Notes: generated by a model not told the origin, from the sequence alone. Shown: positions 37,834 through 47,502, numbered from the stretch's first letter. The stretch is 64,000 bases of DNA from Cyanobium sp. Cruz CV13-4-11 (GCF_024346055.1 NZ_JAGQCH010000015.1:1-64000), one strand, 5' to 3'. Program-made: numbers and translations.

Positions 37834-39915
37834 TCAGGGGTTGGCGGGTTCCACCGGCGGTGGCGGTGTGGGGGCCGCTGGGCTGGCAGGCGTCTGGGCG
37901 GCGCCAGGTGTGGGCGGTGCCGGCACGGGCGGCGTTTCGGGGTTCTCCTCAGGGGCGGGTGGGGCGTCCGGGGCCGGTGGGGGCGTTGGGGCCGGCGGAT
38001 CGGCCCGCAGCGACAACCGGATCAGGGCCGGGGCGACGCCGTCGTTGGTGAGCAGCAGCTGCACCGGCGAGCCTTTCTGGGAGCCCAGGGTCACCACCCG
38101 CAGCGGCCCCCTGGCCTCCAGCGGGGTGCCCTCAGCGGAGAAGACGCTCATCTGCAGCAGGGGGGAGCCGTTGACCCCAAGGGCCAGGCCATGGCCGGCG
38201 GGGAGCCGGATCGGGAACAACCGGGCGCCGCTGGCGGGCACTTCGGCACTCAGGACCTGGGTGGCGCCGGAGGTGGCCTCGATCGGCTCGATCCTGAGGT
38301 TCTCCAGGGTCAGGTCAGCGGCGGCGTACCAGATCTGGCGGAAGGGCTCCGGCGGCATCGCCTGGGAGGCGCGGCTCGGCAGCAGGTTCTGCACACTCGC
38401 CGACACCAGCTCCCGCAGCACCGCCGGACTCAGGCCCTGGCGCACGAAACCGGCCTGGCGCGCCTCCCAGTCGCTGGCGCTGAAGTTGCCCAGGCGCCGG
38501 CGCAAGGGCAGGGGCAGCTGCTCCACCCTGGCCAGCCATTCCTCGGCCAGTTCGTTCCAGACCCGCCGCAGCGGGGCGTCCTCGAGGGTGTCGGAGGGAA
38601 GCCGGCCGTTGCGTTCCGGGTACTGGGCCAGCAGGGCCGCATCCACCAGGCTCAGGAACCAGGCCCGGTCGACCTGCATGGCCCGCAGGCGGTTGAGCAG
38701 CTGCTGGCGCTGATCCACCTCCGAGGGGGGCAGGCTGCTGGGAAGTTCGGGCACCCCGCCGGGGGGCGGTGTGGCCACCTTGCCGCGGCTCAGCCACCAC
38801 CAGCCCAGCGCTGTGCCGACCACGGCAGACAGCACCAGGGCGATCAGCACCGGCCAGAAGCCCCCCTCAGCCGCCTCCTCCCGTTCCTCGTGGCGGCGCC
38901 GCAGGCTGTCGGTGGCGGCCACGGCGGTGGGCGGCGGCGGTGGGACCGCCATGCGGAGAGGCAGCTGGGGCTCCACCCGGGGCGATTCGGGCGGGCGTGG
39001 GGCCTCGGCGGCGGCGACCGGCGGCGGTGGCGGGGCCGGCGCCGCTGCGGGCACCAGGATCACGGTGCGATCAGCCCGGGGCACCGGGCCCGTGCTGTCG
39101 GGCATCGCCAGGGACTGGAACGCCACCAGGGCCTGCCCGGCCGAAGCGAAACGCTCGTCGGGATGGCGGCTCAGCAGGCGCTGCAGCTGGTGCCGCAGCT
39201 CCGGCTCGGCCTCCAGGGCCGCCGGCCAGCGCCACTGCATCGTGGTCGGGTCGAGCAGGCCCTCCGGGGCATCACCGCTCAGCAGCACCAGGGCCACCAC
39301 CCCAAGGGCGTGCAGATCCATCCAGGGCTGGGCGGGCTCGCCCCTGGCCAGTTCCGGCGGGGCGTAGCCGGGCGTGGCGCCCAGCAGCCGTTCCCCGGCG
39401 CTACCGCCGGGGCTGCCCCGCACCAGGCCGAAATCGAGGGGCACCGGAAGGCCGTCGCTGTCGCGGCGCAGCAGGTTGGCGGGACTCAGATCTCCATGCA
39501 GCAGGTCCTGGCTGTGCAGGGCGGCGAGCACCGGCAGCAGCTGGCGCAGCAGCAGCAGCACCTCCCCCGCCCCGAACACCAGCTGACGCTCCGAGCGCAG
39601 GTCCAGCAACTGCTGGTAGGTACGGCCCGCCTGCCACTCCCGCACCAGCCAGAGCTGGTCGTCGGCCTCGATCACGGCGCCGATGCGGGGCACCTGGGGA
39701 TGGAGCACCCCCTGCAGCCGCGACCAGAGGTCCCGGGCCCGGGCCTGGTCCTGCTCCGGTCCGATGCGGCGCAGGGCCACGGGCGCGTCGGCGGCCAGCT
39801 GGTCGCTGGCCAGCCACAACGCCCCCTGGGGCCCGGCGTTCTCCGTGCCGATACAGCGCTCCAGCCGGTAACGGCCGCCGATCACCTGACCCTGGGCTGC
39901 AGCTGCCGATGTCAT
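37834..39915 (-). CDS. Serine/threonine protein kinase-like protein with altered catalytic motifs
   Basis: A 693-residue protein from ATG 39915. Residues 15-270 form a Hanks-type kinase domain, but the glycine loop is degraded (GTENAGPQGALWLA), the VAIK lysine is Arg (VALRRIGPE), and HRD reads HGD in LLHGDLSPANLLRRD. The catalytic Asp and Asn and DFG (PLDFGLVRG) remain, as does GATPGYAPPELARG. A proline-rich linker precedes one membrane helix (FWPVLIALVLSAVVGTALGW), then an extracytoplasmic region and a proline-rich tail. It may be a weak kinase or pseudokinase receptor. It overlaps the cysteine synthase gene by 4 bases. Confidence 0.85.
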   Translation of the reverse strand: MTSAAAAQGQVIGGRYRLERCIGTENAGPQGALWLASDQLAADAPVALRRIGPEQDQARARDLWSRLQGVLHPQVPRIGAVIEADDQLWLVREWQAGRTYQQLLDLRSERQLVFGAGEVLLLLRQLLPVLAALHSQDLLHGDLSPANLLRRDSDGLPVPLDFGLVRGSPGGSAGERLLGATPGYAPPELARGEPAQPWMDLHALGVVALVLLSGDAPEGLLDPTTMQWRWPAALEAEPELRHQLQRLLSRHPDERFASAGQALVAFQSLAMPDSTGPVPRADRTVILVPAAAPAPPPPPVAAAEAPRPPESPRVEPQLPLRMAVPPPPPTAVAATDSLRRRHEEREEAAEGGFWPVLIALVLSAVVGTALGWWWLSRGKVATPPPGGVPELPSSLPPSEVDQRQQLLNRLRAMQVDRAWFLSLVDAALLAQYPERNGRLPSDTLEDAPLRRVWNELAEEWLARVEQLPLPLRRRLGNFSASDWEARQAGFVRQGLSPAVLRELVSASVQNLLPSRASQAMPPEPFRQIWYAAADLTLENLRIEPIEATSGATQVLSAEVPASGARLFPIRLPAGHGLALGVNGSPLLQMSVFSAEGTPLEARGPLRVVTLGSQKGSPVQLLLTNDGVAPALIRLSLRADPPAPTPPPAPDAPPAPEENPETPPVPAPPTPGAAQTPASPAAPTPPPPVEPANP

Positions 39916-40919
39916 GGAATCAGGGCTGCTCCGGTGCGCTCGGGTTGCTCCAGGCCGCGGCCCGCGAGCCAATCATGGTCGTAGAGGCGGGAGCGGTAGC
40001 GATCACCGCTGTCGCAGAGCACGGTAACGATGCGATGGCCGGGGCCCAGCCGCCGGGCCGTTTCCACCGCCGCCGCCACGTTGATGCCCACTGAGCCCCC
40101 CATGAACAGACCCTCCTGCCACAGCAGCCCGTAGATCGTGCGCAGGGCCATGGGGTCATCGATCCTGACGGCATCGTCGATCGGAGCCCCCGCCAGGTTG
40201 GCGGTGACGCGGCTGTTGCCGATGCCTTCGGTGATCGAATTCCCCTCGCTTTTCAAGCTGCCGTCGGTGGCCCAGCTGTAGAGGGCGCTGCCGCAGGGGT
40301 CGGCCAGGACGCAGCGGATCGACGGATCCTGCTCCTTGAGATACAGGGCCACCCCCGCATAGGTGCCGCCGGTGCCGGTGGCGGCCACCCAGGCATCCAG
40401 CCGACCGCCGGTCTGCTGCCAGATCTCCGGGCCGGTGCTGCCGTAGTGGGCGCGCCGATTGGCGAGATTGTCGAACTGGTTGGCCCAGAGGGCCCCGGGC
40501 GTCTCCTCGGCAATGCGGCCGGAGAGGCGCACGTAGTTGGCCGGGTCGCTGTAGGGCACCGCCGGCACCGTGCGCACCTCGGCGCCAAGGCTGCGCAGCA
40601 GGCCGATCTTCTCCGCCGACTGGGTTTCGGGGATGACGATCAGGCAGCGGTAGCCGCGGGCATTGCAGAGGTGGGTCAGGCCGATGCCGGTGTTGCCGGC
40701 GGTGCCTTCCACCACCGTGCCCCCAGGCTGCAGCTGGCCACTGGCCTCCGCCTCCTGGAGGATGCCCAGGGCGGCCCGGTCCTTCACCGACCCGCCGGGG
40801 TTCATGAACTCCGCCTTGCCGAGGATCTCGCAGCCGGTGAGGGCGCTGAGGGCATGGAGCCGGATCAGCGGCGTCCGGCCCACCGCGCCACTGAAACCTT
40901 CGCTGATTCCCGTCGTCAT
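39912..40919 (-). CDS. Cysteine synthase A-like enzyme
   Basis: A 335-residue fold-type II PLP enzyme: VGRTPLIRLHALSALTGCEI, FMNPGGSVKDRAALGIL (PLP lysine in SVKDR), EGTAGNTGIGLTHLCNARGY (substrate loop), ATGTGGTYAGVALYLKE (phosphate-binding loop), GSVGINVAAAVETARRLG and VTVLCDSGDRYRSRLY. It condenses O-acetylserine with sulfide. The open frame extends to 40958; 40919 (MTTGISEGFSGAVGRTP) matches family N-termini. The kinase-like gene follows it with a 4-base overlap, an unusual pairing. Confidence 0.9.
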   Translation of the reverse strand: MTTGISEGFSGAVGRTPLIRLHALSALTGCEILGKAEFMNPGGSVKDRAALGILQEAEASGQLQPGGTVVEGTAGNTGIGLTHLCNARGYRCLIVIPETQSAEKIGLLRSLGAEVRTVPAVPYSDPANYVRLSGRIAEETPGALWANQFDNLANRRAHYGSTGPEIWQQTGGRLDAWVAATGTGGTYAGVALYLKEQDPSIRCVLADPCGSALYSWATDGSLKSEGNSITEGIGNSRVTANLAGAPIDDAVRIDDPMALRTIYGLLWQEGLFMGGSVGINVAAAVETARRLGPGHRIVTVLCDSGDRYRSRLYDHDWLAGRGLEQPERTGAALIP

Positions 40920-41018
40920 GCCATCGCTGTGGGCTCCCATGCGGCTGGCCTTCTCCATGGCTGCGTGGGCGGATCGTAGGGAACATCCCTAAGGTCGGCC
41001 CCAGAGAAGGTCAGGTCC

Positions 41019-42257
41019 ATGGGCTCCAGGGCACACTCCCCGGCGGACAGCACCAGGCTCCTGCAACGGCTCCAGGCGGTCCGGCAACACAGTGAACGCC
41101 TGATCCAGGGTCTGGAACCAGAGGACCTCTGCCTGCAGGGCATGGCCGATGCCAGCCCGGCCAAGTGGCACCTGGGCCACACCACCTGGTTCTTCGAGAC
41201 CTTCCTGCTGGACCCCCACCTGAGCGGCCATGAAACGCCCGATCGCCGCTGGGGCCATCTGTTCAACTCCTATTACGAGGCGATCGGCAGCCGCCACCCC
41301 CGCCCCCAGCGGGGTCTGCTCACCCGCCCGGCCATCGGCGAGGTGCTGGCCTGGCGCCGGCGCGTCGACGCCGGGCTGGAAACGCTGCTGCTGGAGCTGG
41401 ATCGCCAGCCCGCCGAGACGGCCGCCCCCCTGCTGGAGCTGGTGGAACTGGGGCTGCAGCACGAGCAGCAGCACCAGGAGCTGCTGCTGATGGATCTGCT
41501 CGACGGCTTCAGCCGCAACCCGCTCGAGCCCGCCTACGGCCAGGAGCCCCCTGGGGCAGAGGCTTCTGAGGTCGCCGGCGGCTGGCGCTCCCACCCCGGC
41601 GGCCTGGTGGCGATCGGCCATGAAGGCGGCGGTTTCCATTTCGACAACGAAGCCCCCCGCCACCGGCAGTGGCTGGAGCCGTTCCTGGTGGCCGAAACGC
41701 TGGTCAGCAACCACGACTACGCCGCCTTCATCACCGACGGGGGCTACCGGCGGCCGGAGCTGTGGATGAGCGAGGGCTGGGCGGTGGTGCAGGAGCGTGG
41801 CTGGTGCGCCCCGCGCTACTGGCGCGGGGAGTGGGAATTCGGCCTGGCGGGCCGCCGGCCACGCCACCCCCAGGCGCCGGTGCGGCACCTGAGCTGGTTC
41901 GAGGCCGATGCCTACGCCCGCTGGAGCGGCGGCCGGCTGCCCAGCGAGGCCGAATGGGAGCTGGTGGTGGCGCAGGCCGCCCAGCCCGGCGGCCGCCCCC
42001 TGCCCCAGGCCTTCGCGGCCCTCTGGCAGTGGACCGCCAGCCCCTACCGTCCCTACCCCGGCTTCCACCCCCCCGCCGGTGCGGTAGGGGAATACAACGG
42101 CAAGTTCATGACCTCCCAGTTCGTGCTCCGGGGCAGCAGCTTCCTCACCCCGGCGGGCCACGCCCGAGCCACCTACCGCAACTTCTTTGCCCCCCACTGC
42201 CGCTGGATGGCCGCCGGCCTGCGCCTGGCCCGTGACGGAGCCAACGAGTCATGCTGA
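41019..42257 (+). CDS. egtB: Ergothioneine biosynthesis protein EgtB (hercynine oxygenase-type)
   Basis: A 412-residue protein. The N-terminal DinB-like domain carries the iron ligands KWHLGHTTWFFETF (His near residue 51) and LQHEQQHQELLLMDLL (two His near 148 and 152). The C-terminal formylglycine-generating-enzyme-like domain shows WQWTASPYRPYPGF and FVLRGSSFLTPAGHARATYR with RNFFAPHCRW. EgtB couples hercynine with a thiol donor using O2. It overlaps egtD by 7 bases. The thiol donor (gamma-glutamylcysteine, glutathione or cysteine) is not evident. Confidence 0.93.
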   Translation: MGSRAHSPADSTRLLQRLQAVRQHSERLIQGLEPEDLCLQGMADASPAKWHLGHTTWFFETFLLDPHLSGHETPDRRWGHLFNSYYEAIGSRHPRPQRGLLTRPAIGEVLAWRRRVDAGLETLLLELDRQPAETAAPLLELVELGLQHEQQHQELLLMDLLDGFSRNPLEPAYGQEPPGAEASEVAGGWRSHPGGLVAIGHEGGGFHFDNEAPRHRQWLEPFLVAETLVSNHDYAAFITDGGYRRPELWMSEGWAVVQERGWCAPRYWRGEWEFGLAGRRPRHPQAPVRHLSWFEADAYARWSGGRLPSEAEWELVVAQAAQPGGRPLPQAFAALWQWTASPYRPYPGFHPPAGAVGEYNGKFMTSQFVLRGSSFLTPAGHARATYRNFFAPHCRWMAAGLRLARDGANESC

Positions 42258-43222
42258 TCGACCTCCATCCCGAGCCGGCCGACATGGCCCGGCTGGTGAT
42301 CGAGGGCATGGGCCGCCAGCCGAAGCAGTTACCGGCCTGGTTGCTCTACGACGCCGAGGGGTCGCGCCTGTTCGAGGCGATCTGCGAGCAGCCGGAGTAC
42401 GGCCTCACCCGCACTGAAACGGCCCTGCTGGAGGCACGGGCGGCCGAGCTGGCCGCCGCCCTCGGGCCCGGGGTGGTGGTGGAGTTCGGGGCCGGCAGCG
42501 CCCGCAAGGTGAGCCCGCTGCTGGGCGCCCTGCAGCCGGCGGCCTACGTGGCCCTCGACATCAGCGCCGACCACCTGGCGCCCGCCTGCCGGGCCCTGCA
42601 GCGCCGCCACCCCGACCTGCCTGTGCTGGGCATCTGCTGCGACTACAGCCTCCTGGAACAGCTGCCGGGTCACCCCGCCCTGGAGGGCCATGGGCGGCTG
42701 GGTTTCTACCCGGGCAGTTCGATCGGTAACTTCGATCCCGCCGGCGCCCAGGCACTGCTGCGCCAGTTCCGCCGGCTGCTGGGGGCCGGCAGCCGCGTGC
42801 TGATCGGCATCGACCAGCCCAAGGCGGTGCAGCGGCTGGAGGCGGCCTACAACGATGCGGCCGGCTGGTCGGAAGCCTTTGCCCGCAACCTGCTCACCCG
42901 GCTCAACCGCGATCTGGACGGCGACTTCCAGGCGACCGACTTCCAGTACCGGGCCTGGTGGGACGCCGATCAGGGCCGCATCGCCATGGCCCTGGTGAGC
43001 CAGCGGGACCTGGAGGTGCGGCTGGCGGACCGCTGCTGGCCGTTCGCGGCCGGTGAGCCGCTGATCACGGAGTACAGCTACAAGTACAGCCCCGAGGCCT
43101 TCCTCGCCCTGGCGGCCTCGGCCGGCTGGCGGGGGGCAGGCCGCTGGAGCGACCCGGCCGGCGATTTCGCCCTGCATCTGCTGGTGCAGGCAGACTCGGA
43201 ACAGCACCGGAGTGATCGATGA
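42251..43222 (+). CDS. egtD: L-histidine N-alpha-methyltransferase EgtD
   Basis: A 323-residue SAM-dependent methyltransferase: LLYDAEGSRLFEAICEQPEY with YGLTRTETALLEARAAELAA, the SAM motif VVEFGAGSARKVSPLLGAL, AYVALDISADHL, FYPGSSIGNFDPAGAQALL, LNRDLDGDFQATDFQYRAWW and ITEYSYKYSPEAF. It trimethylates histidine to hercynine. It is translationally coupled to egtB and to the downstream small gene. Confidence 0.95.
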   Translation: MLIDLHPEPADMARLVIEGMGRQPKQLPAWLLYDAEGSRLFEAICEQPEYGLTRTETALLEARAAELAAALGPGVVVEFGAGSARKVSPLLGALQPAAYVALDISADHLAPACRALQRRHPDLPVLGICCDYSLLEQLPGHPALEGHGRLGFYPGSSIGNFDPAGAQALLRQFRRLLGAGSRVLIGIDQPKAVQRLEAAYNDAAGWSEAFARNLLTRLNRDLDGDFQATDFQYRAWWDADQGRIAMALVSQRDLEVRLADRCWPFAAGEPLITEYSYKYSPEAFLALAASAGWRGAGRWSDPAGDFALHLLVQADSEQHRSDR

Positions 43223-43455
43223 GCAGGGAGGAGCAGCGCCAGTCCATGCGCGGGGTGCGTGAAGGGCTGATCGAGGAACTCGAGGGCCTGTACCGCAAGG
43301 CCTTCGACCGCATCGGCGAGCAGGACCTGGGCGAAGGGGCCATCGCCCGGCTCACCCAGCTGCTGCTGCGCTCCCGCGAGGCGGCCATCACCCCCCTGCA
43401 GGAAGAGATCGAAGCGCCCCTGATCACCCGCGCCCCCGGCGAACCCCTGCCATGA
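43219..43455 (+). CDS. Hercynine-cluster small protein
   Basis: A 78-residue charged helical protein (MSREEQRQSMRGVREGLIEE, then GLYRKAFDRIGEQDLGEGAI). Its start overlaps the egtD stop and its stop overlaps the next gene, so it is part of the egtBD operon. Picocyanobacterial genomes carry a comparable small gene next to egtBD, named hercynine metabolism small protein in public annotation as I recall. Mechanistic role unknown. Confidence 0.7.
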   Translation: MSREEQRQSMRGVREGLIEELEGLYRKAFDRIGEQDLGEGAIARLTQLLLRSREAAITPLQEEIEAPLITRAPGEPLP

Positions 43456-43934
43456 GCAGCTGGCTGGAGGAACTGGAGGCGCGGCTGGATCAGCAGCTGG
43501 AGAGCTTCCTGCGCACCAATCCCCAGCAGGAAGAGCTGCTGCGGGGCCAGGCCGCCCGCGACCGCCAGCGGCAGTTGCTGGCCGAACGGGTCCGCCTGCG
43601 GCAGCAGGCCGAGGAGCAGCGGCAGCAGCTGCTGAAGCTGGCCGAGGAGATCCGCCAGTGGCAGGGGCGGATCGGCCGGGCCCGGAGCGCCGGGGCCGGG
43701 GAGCTGGCCGGCCGCGCCGAAGCCCATGTGGCGGGCCTGATGGACCAGGGCCGCCAACGCTGGCAGGCCCTCACCGACCTGGGCCAGCGCTTCACCAGCG
43801 TCGAGCAGGAGCTGGCCGAGCTCGCCAGCCAGCGCAGCTCCGGCCCCGCCGCCACCCCCGACCTGGAGGCCGACTGGGCCCGGTTCGAGGCCCAGCAGGA
43901 GCTGCAGGAGCTGAAGCGGCGCAGCCAGCGCTGA
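43452..43934 (+). CDS. Hercynine-cluster coiled-coil protein
   Basis: A 160-residue glutamine/glutamate/arginine-rich protein predicted to be one long coiled coil (WLEELEARLDQQLESFL, RQRQLLAERVRLRQQAEEQR). A central GAGELAGRAEAHVAGLMDQG breaks the heptads. It overlaps the preceding small gene by 4 bases. Same operon as egtB-egtD; a structural or complex-forming role is conceivable but not shown. Confidence 0.7.
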   Translation: MSSWLEELEARLDQQLESFLRTNPQQEELLRGQAARDRQRQLLAERVRLRQQAEEQRQQLLKLAEEIRQWQGRIGRARSAGAGELAGRAEAHVAGLMDQGRQRWQALTDLGQRFTSVEQELAELASQRSSGPAATPDLEADWARFEAQQELQELKRRSQR

Positions 43935-43947
43935 GCCACCCCACCCC

Positions 43948-44748
43948 ATGGGATTTCTGCTCTCCAAACTGCTGCCCCTCGGCCTCTACCCCCTCGGCCT
44001 GGCCCTGCTGCTGCAGATCGCGGGCCTGGCCAACCGCCAGCGCCGCTTCGGTCCGGTCCTCTCCAGTGTGGGGATCGTGCTGCTCTGGCTGGCGGCCACG
44101 CCCCTGCTGAGCCGCCAGCTGGTGTGGGGGCTGGAGGAACGGGCCGCCCGGCTGACGCCGTCGCCGATCCCCCGGGCCGACGCGGTGCTGGTGCTGGGGG
44201 GAGGGCTGCGGCCCGCCCTGCCGCCACGCCAGGGGGTGGAAGTGAACGAGGCCGGCGACCGGCTGCTGCGCGCCGTGGCCCTGATGCGCGAGGGCAAGGC
44301 CCCCTGGCTGCTGGTGACCGGCGGCAGGGTCACCTTCATGGCCAACGATCCGGCCGCTGGCGAGGCCCGGCTGGCCAAGGCCCTGGCCACCAGCCTGGGG
44401 GTGGCGGCCGATCGGATCGTCACCAGTGAAGAGGGGCGCAACACGGCGGAAGAGACCGCCGCCCTGGTGCGGGTGGCCCGCCAGCGGGGCTGGAGCTCCC
44501 TGCTGCTGGTCACCAGCGCCACCCACCTGCCCCGCTCGCTGGCCACCCTGCGCCGGGCAGCACCCGAGTTCCGGATCATCCCGGTGGCCTGCGACTTCCA
44601 GCTGGCCGACCGAAGATCCTTCGGCACCCCCACCCTGGCCGGCAGCCTGATGGGTCTGCTGCCCAGCGCCGAGGCACTGGTGCTGACCACCTCCGCCATG
44701 CGGGAGCATCTGGGCCTGCTCGCCTACCGCTGGCGGGGCTGGATCTGA
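43948..44748 (+). CDS. YdcF/ElyC/SanA family membrane protein (DUF218)
   Basis: A 266-residue protein with two N-terminal helices (LGLYPLGLALLLQIAGLA and VLSSVGIVLLWLAATPLLS) and a periplasmic DUF218 domain: ADAVLVLGGGLRPALP, NEAGDRLLRAVALMREGKAP, LLVTGGRVTF, SEEGRNTAEETAALVRVARQ and LLVTSATHLPRSLATLRRA. ElyC/SanA proteins affect envelope integrity and lipid-carrier use in other bacteria. It follows the egt genes by 13 bases and is possibly co-transcribed. Confidence 0.88.
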   Translation: MGFLLSKLLPLGLYPLGLALLLQIAGLANRQRRFGPVLSSVGIVLLWLAATPLLSRQLVWGLEERAARLTPSPIPRADAVLVLGGGLRPALPPRQGVEVNEAGDRLLRAVALMREGKAPWLLVTGGRVTFMANDPAAGEARLAKALATSLGVAADRIVTSEEGRNTAEETAALVRVARQRGWSSLLLVTSATHLPRSLATLRRAAPEFRIIPVACDFQLADRRSFGTPTLAGSLMGLLPSAEALVLTTSAMREHLGLLAYRWRGWI

Positions 44749-44776
44749 GCCGCCGCTGCCACGGCCCGTTGGAGCT

Positions 44777-45040
44777 CTACTTCTTGGGCACCGGGGGCAC
44801 CAGGCTCACCCCTTCGGGCGGCGGAGTGGGGTCGGGATCGGCGATCAGCATGTGCTGCAGCACGATCTCCGGACGTTCACTGTCCCGCCAGCGGATGCGA
44901 TAGGCGGGCATCTTGGTCCCCCGGCTGGTGGTCTGCTCCACGGGCTCCATGACCCAGCCACGACGCGATCGCCCCTGGGGATTGCGCTTCACCACAGCAT
45001 CGGCGTGTTGAAAGCGAAAACCGACGCGCTCACCACTCAT
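44777..45040 (-). CDS. Conserved hypothetical protein (picocyanobacterial)
   Basis: An 87-residue protein: MSGERVGFRFQHADAVVKRN, GRSRRGWVMEPVEQTTSRGT, YRIRWRDSERPEIVLQHMLI and a proline-rich tail. The GWVMEPVE...YRIRW part resembles a small SH3/KOW-like barrel. Similar short proteins are familiar from Synechococcus and Prochlorococcus. It precedes lysS in position but transcription runs from lysS toward it, 37 bases apart. Function unknown. Confidence 0.65.
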   Translation of the reverse strand: MSGERVGFRFQHADAVVKRNPQGRSRRGWVMEPVEQTTSRGTKMPAYRIRWRDSERPEIVLQHMLIADPDPTPPPEGVSLVPPVPKK

Positions 45041-45077
45041 ACCAGAGCCCCGAGGGGGAAAAGGCCTACTGGGGCCA

Positions 45078-46598
45078 TTATCCCACTGCGTCGGTTCCGG
45101 CCTTGTCGCGGGCCTCCGGGCGCAGCAGGGGGAAGGCGATCACATCACGGATCGAGGGGCTGTCGGTGAGCAGCATCGCCAGCCGGTCGATGCCGATGCC
45201 GAGGCCGCCGGTGGGGGGCATGCCCACCTCCAGGGCGTGCAGGAAGTCCTCATCCACCGTCTGGGCTTCCGGATCGCCCGCCTGGCGGCGCAGCTGCTGC
45301 AGCTCCAGCCTGGCCCGCTGATCCAGCGGATCGATCAGCTCGCTGAAGGCGTTGGCCGTCTCCCGCCCGACGATGAACAGCTCGAAGCGCTCCACCAGCC
45401 CCGGCTTGCTGCGATGGGCCCGGGCCAGGGGCGAGTTCTCCACCGGGTAATCCATCACGAAGGTGGGCTGCACCAGGGTGGTCTCCACCGCCTGCTCGAA
45501 GGCCTCCACCAGCAGCCGGCCCATACTGTCGGCCGCCTCGGGGACCGCCAGGCCGGCGGCCTCCATGGCCGCGGCCGCCTGGGAGCGCTCGCTGAAGCTG
45601 TGGAAATCCAGGCCAGTCGCCTGCTCCACCAGCTCGTGCATGGTGACCCGGCGCCAGGGCGGGGTGAGATCGATCGCCGTGCCCTGGTAAGTGACCCGGG
45701 TGTCCCCACAGACCTCCAGACAGGCCGCGGCCAGCAGCTGCTCGGTGAGGTCCATCATCGTGTGGTAGTCGGCGAAGGCCTGGTAGATCTCCACCGACGT
45801 GAATTCGGGGTTGTGCCGGGTGCTGATCCCCTCGTTGCGGAAGATGCGGCCGAGCTCGTAGACCCGCTCGAAGCCCCCCACCACCAGCCGCTTGAGGTGC
45901 AGCTCGGTGGCGATGCGCAGGGTGAGGGGCAGGTCGAGGGCGTTGTGGTGGGTGGCGAAGGGGCGGGCGTCGGCACCACCCGCTTCGGTCTGCAGGACGG
46001 GCGTTTCAATCTCAAGGAAGCCGCGATCGTCGAGCCAGCGGCGCATGGCGCTCACCAGCCGCGCCCGCCGCCGGAAGGTCTCACGGGTGTGGGGCGAGAC
46101 GATCAGATCGAGGTAGCGCTGGCGGTAGCGCTTCTCCACATCCGCCAGGCCGTGCCACTTGTCGGGCAGGGGCTGGAGCGCCTTGGTGAGCATCACCCAG
46201 TCGGTCACCTTGACCGAGAGTTCGCCCCGATCGGTGCGGCGCAGGCTGCCGTGCACGCCGATCCAGTCGCCGCCATCCACCAGGGAAGTGATCTGGGCGA
46301 AGCCTTCGGGCTCCTCCGGGTGGGCCGCCAGCAGGGTGGCCTTCTCGATGAACAGCTGGATCGGGCCGGATTCGTCGGCGATGGTGAAGAAGGCCAGCTT
46401 GCCCATCACCCGCCGGGTCATCACCCGGCCGGCAATCGCCACCACCTCCGCCCGCTCTTCGCCATTGGGCAGGTCGGCATGGGCCTGCTGCAGCTCGGCG
46501 GTGCGGTGGCTGGGGGCGAAGCCGAGCGCATAGGGGGCCCGACCGAGGGACTCCAGGGTGCGGGCTTTCTCCAGACGGGTCTCACGCAGATCCGACAA
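45078..46598 (-). CDS. lysS: Lysyl-tRNA synthetase (class II)
   Basis: A 506-residue enzyme. The N-terminal OB-fold includes [20 protein letters not shown]. The catalytic core shows motif 2 in [20 protein letters not shown] and [34 protein letters not shown], and motif 3 [20 protein letters not shown]. It charges tRNA-Lys. It is the last gene of the likely transcript mreBCD-SBP-rpaB-lysS. Confidence 0.97.
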   Translation of the reverse strand: MSDLRETRLEKARTLESLGRAPYALGFAPSHRTAELQQAHADLPNGEERAEVVAIAGRVMTRRVMGKLAFFTIADESGPIQLFIEKATLLAAHPEEPEGFAQITSLVDGGDWIGVHGSLRRTDRGELSVKVTDWVMLTKALQPLPDKWHGLADVEKRYRQRYLDLIVSPHTRETFRRRARLVSAMRRWLDDRGFLEIETPVLQTEAGGADARPFATHHNALDLPLTLRIATELHLKRLVVGGFERVYELGRIFRNEGISTRHNPEFTSVEIYQAFADYHTMMDLTEQLLAAACLEVCGDTRVTYQGTAIDLTPPWRRVTMHELVEQATGLDFHSFSERSQAAAAMEAAGLAVPEAADSMGRLLVEAFEQAVETTLVQPTFVMDYPVENSPLARAHRSKPGLVERFELFIVGRETANAFSELIDPLDQRARLELQQLRRQAGDPEAQTVDEDFLHALEVGMPPTGGLGIGIDRLAMLLTDSPSIRDVIAFPLLRPEARDKAGTDAVG

Positions 46599-46641
46599 GG
46601 CAGGCAGGGCGATGGAGAAGGGTCGCAGCCATCCTGCAGGA

Positions 46642-47502
46642 TCAGCCTGCGGCAGCCAGGGTGGCCTCGCCCATCCGCTGGGAGGCGTAGCCCGTGCCCC
46701 GCACCGTGAGGATCAGCTCGGGGTTGCGGGGATCGGGCTCGAGCTTGCCGCGCAGTCGGGCCACGTAGACATCCACCACGCGCAGGTCGGCGGCCCGGCG
46801 GGGGGGATAGCCCCAGAGCTGCTCGAGGATCTCAGCCCGCGGCACCACCCGGCCCGGCTCCCGGAACAGCAGCTCCAGCAGGCTGAATTCGGTATAGGTG
46901 AGGGCGATGCGCTGCCCCCCCCGGGTCACCTGACGGCGGTTGGTGTCGACCACCAGATCGCCCACCCGCAGCACACCGGAGCCGGTGGGCAGCTCCCGCG
47001 GTTCGCTGGTGGCCGCCCCCCGGCCCATGCGCCGCAGGATCGTGGAGATGCGAGCTTCGAGTTCCTTGGGGCTGAAGGGCTTGGGCAGGTAGTCGTCGGC
47101 CCCCAGATCCAGGCCCGCCACCCGCTCGGCGATGGCATCGAGGGCGGAAAGAAAGATGATCGGCACGCAGGATTCGGCCCGCAGGCGCCGGCAGACAGCA
47201 AAGCCGTCCAGCTTGGGCAGCATCACATCGAGCACGACCAGGTCGGGCTGCTCCTTGTGGAAGAGCGCCAGGGCCTCCTCGCCGTCCTCGGCACAGAGCA
47301 CGCGGTAGCCCGACAGCTGGAGACGCATCTGCAGCACGCGGCGCACTGCTGCTTCGTCATCGACGACCAGCAGGGTGGCAATTGGCTGGGAGGGCTGCTG
47401 GTCGGAAGGGAGCGTGGACGAGGGTTGCTGGGAGGGGGACCCACCGCCGCCGGATGCCTCCAGATCAGCACCATCGGTGAAGGAGGATGCAACCGTGGGC
47501 AT
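46642..47502 (-). CDS. rpaB: OmpR-family response regulator, RpaB-like
   Basis: A 286-residue regulator. After a low-complexity leader comes a receiver domain ([40 protein letters not shown] with phosphoacceptor Asp, [37 protein letters not shown]), then a winged-helix domain ([53 protein letters not shown]). The receiver, Lys in KPFSP and neighbour lysS fit RpaB, the essential high-light/redox regulator of cyanobacteria. RpaA or another OmpR-type is less likely. Confidence 0.82.
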   Translation of the reverse strand: MPTVASSFTDGADLEASGGGGSPSQQPSSTLPSDQQPSQPIATLLVVDDEAAVRRVLQMRLQLSGYRVLCAEDGEEALALFHKEQPDLVVLDVMLPKLDGFAVCRRLRAESCVPIIFLSALDAIAERVAGLDLGADDYLPKPFSPKELEARISTILRRMGRGAATSEPRELPTGSGVLRVGDLVVDTNRRQVTRGGQRIALTYTEFSLLELLFREPGRVVPRAEILEQLWGYPPRRAADLRVVDVYVARLRGKLEPDPRNPELILTVRGTGYASQRMGEATLAAAG

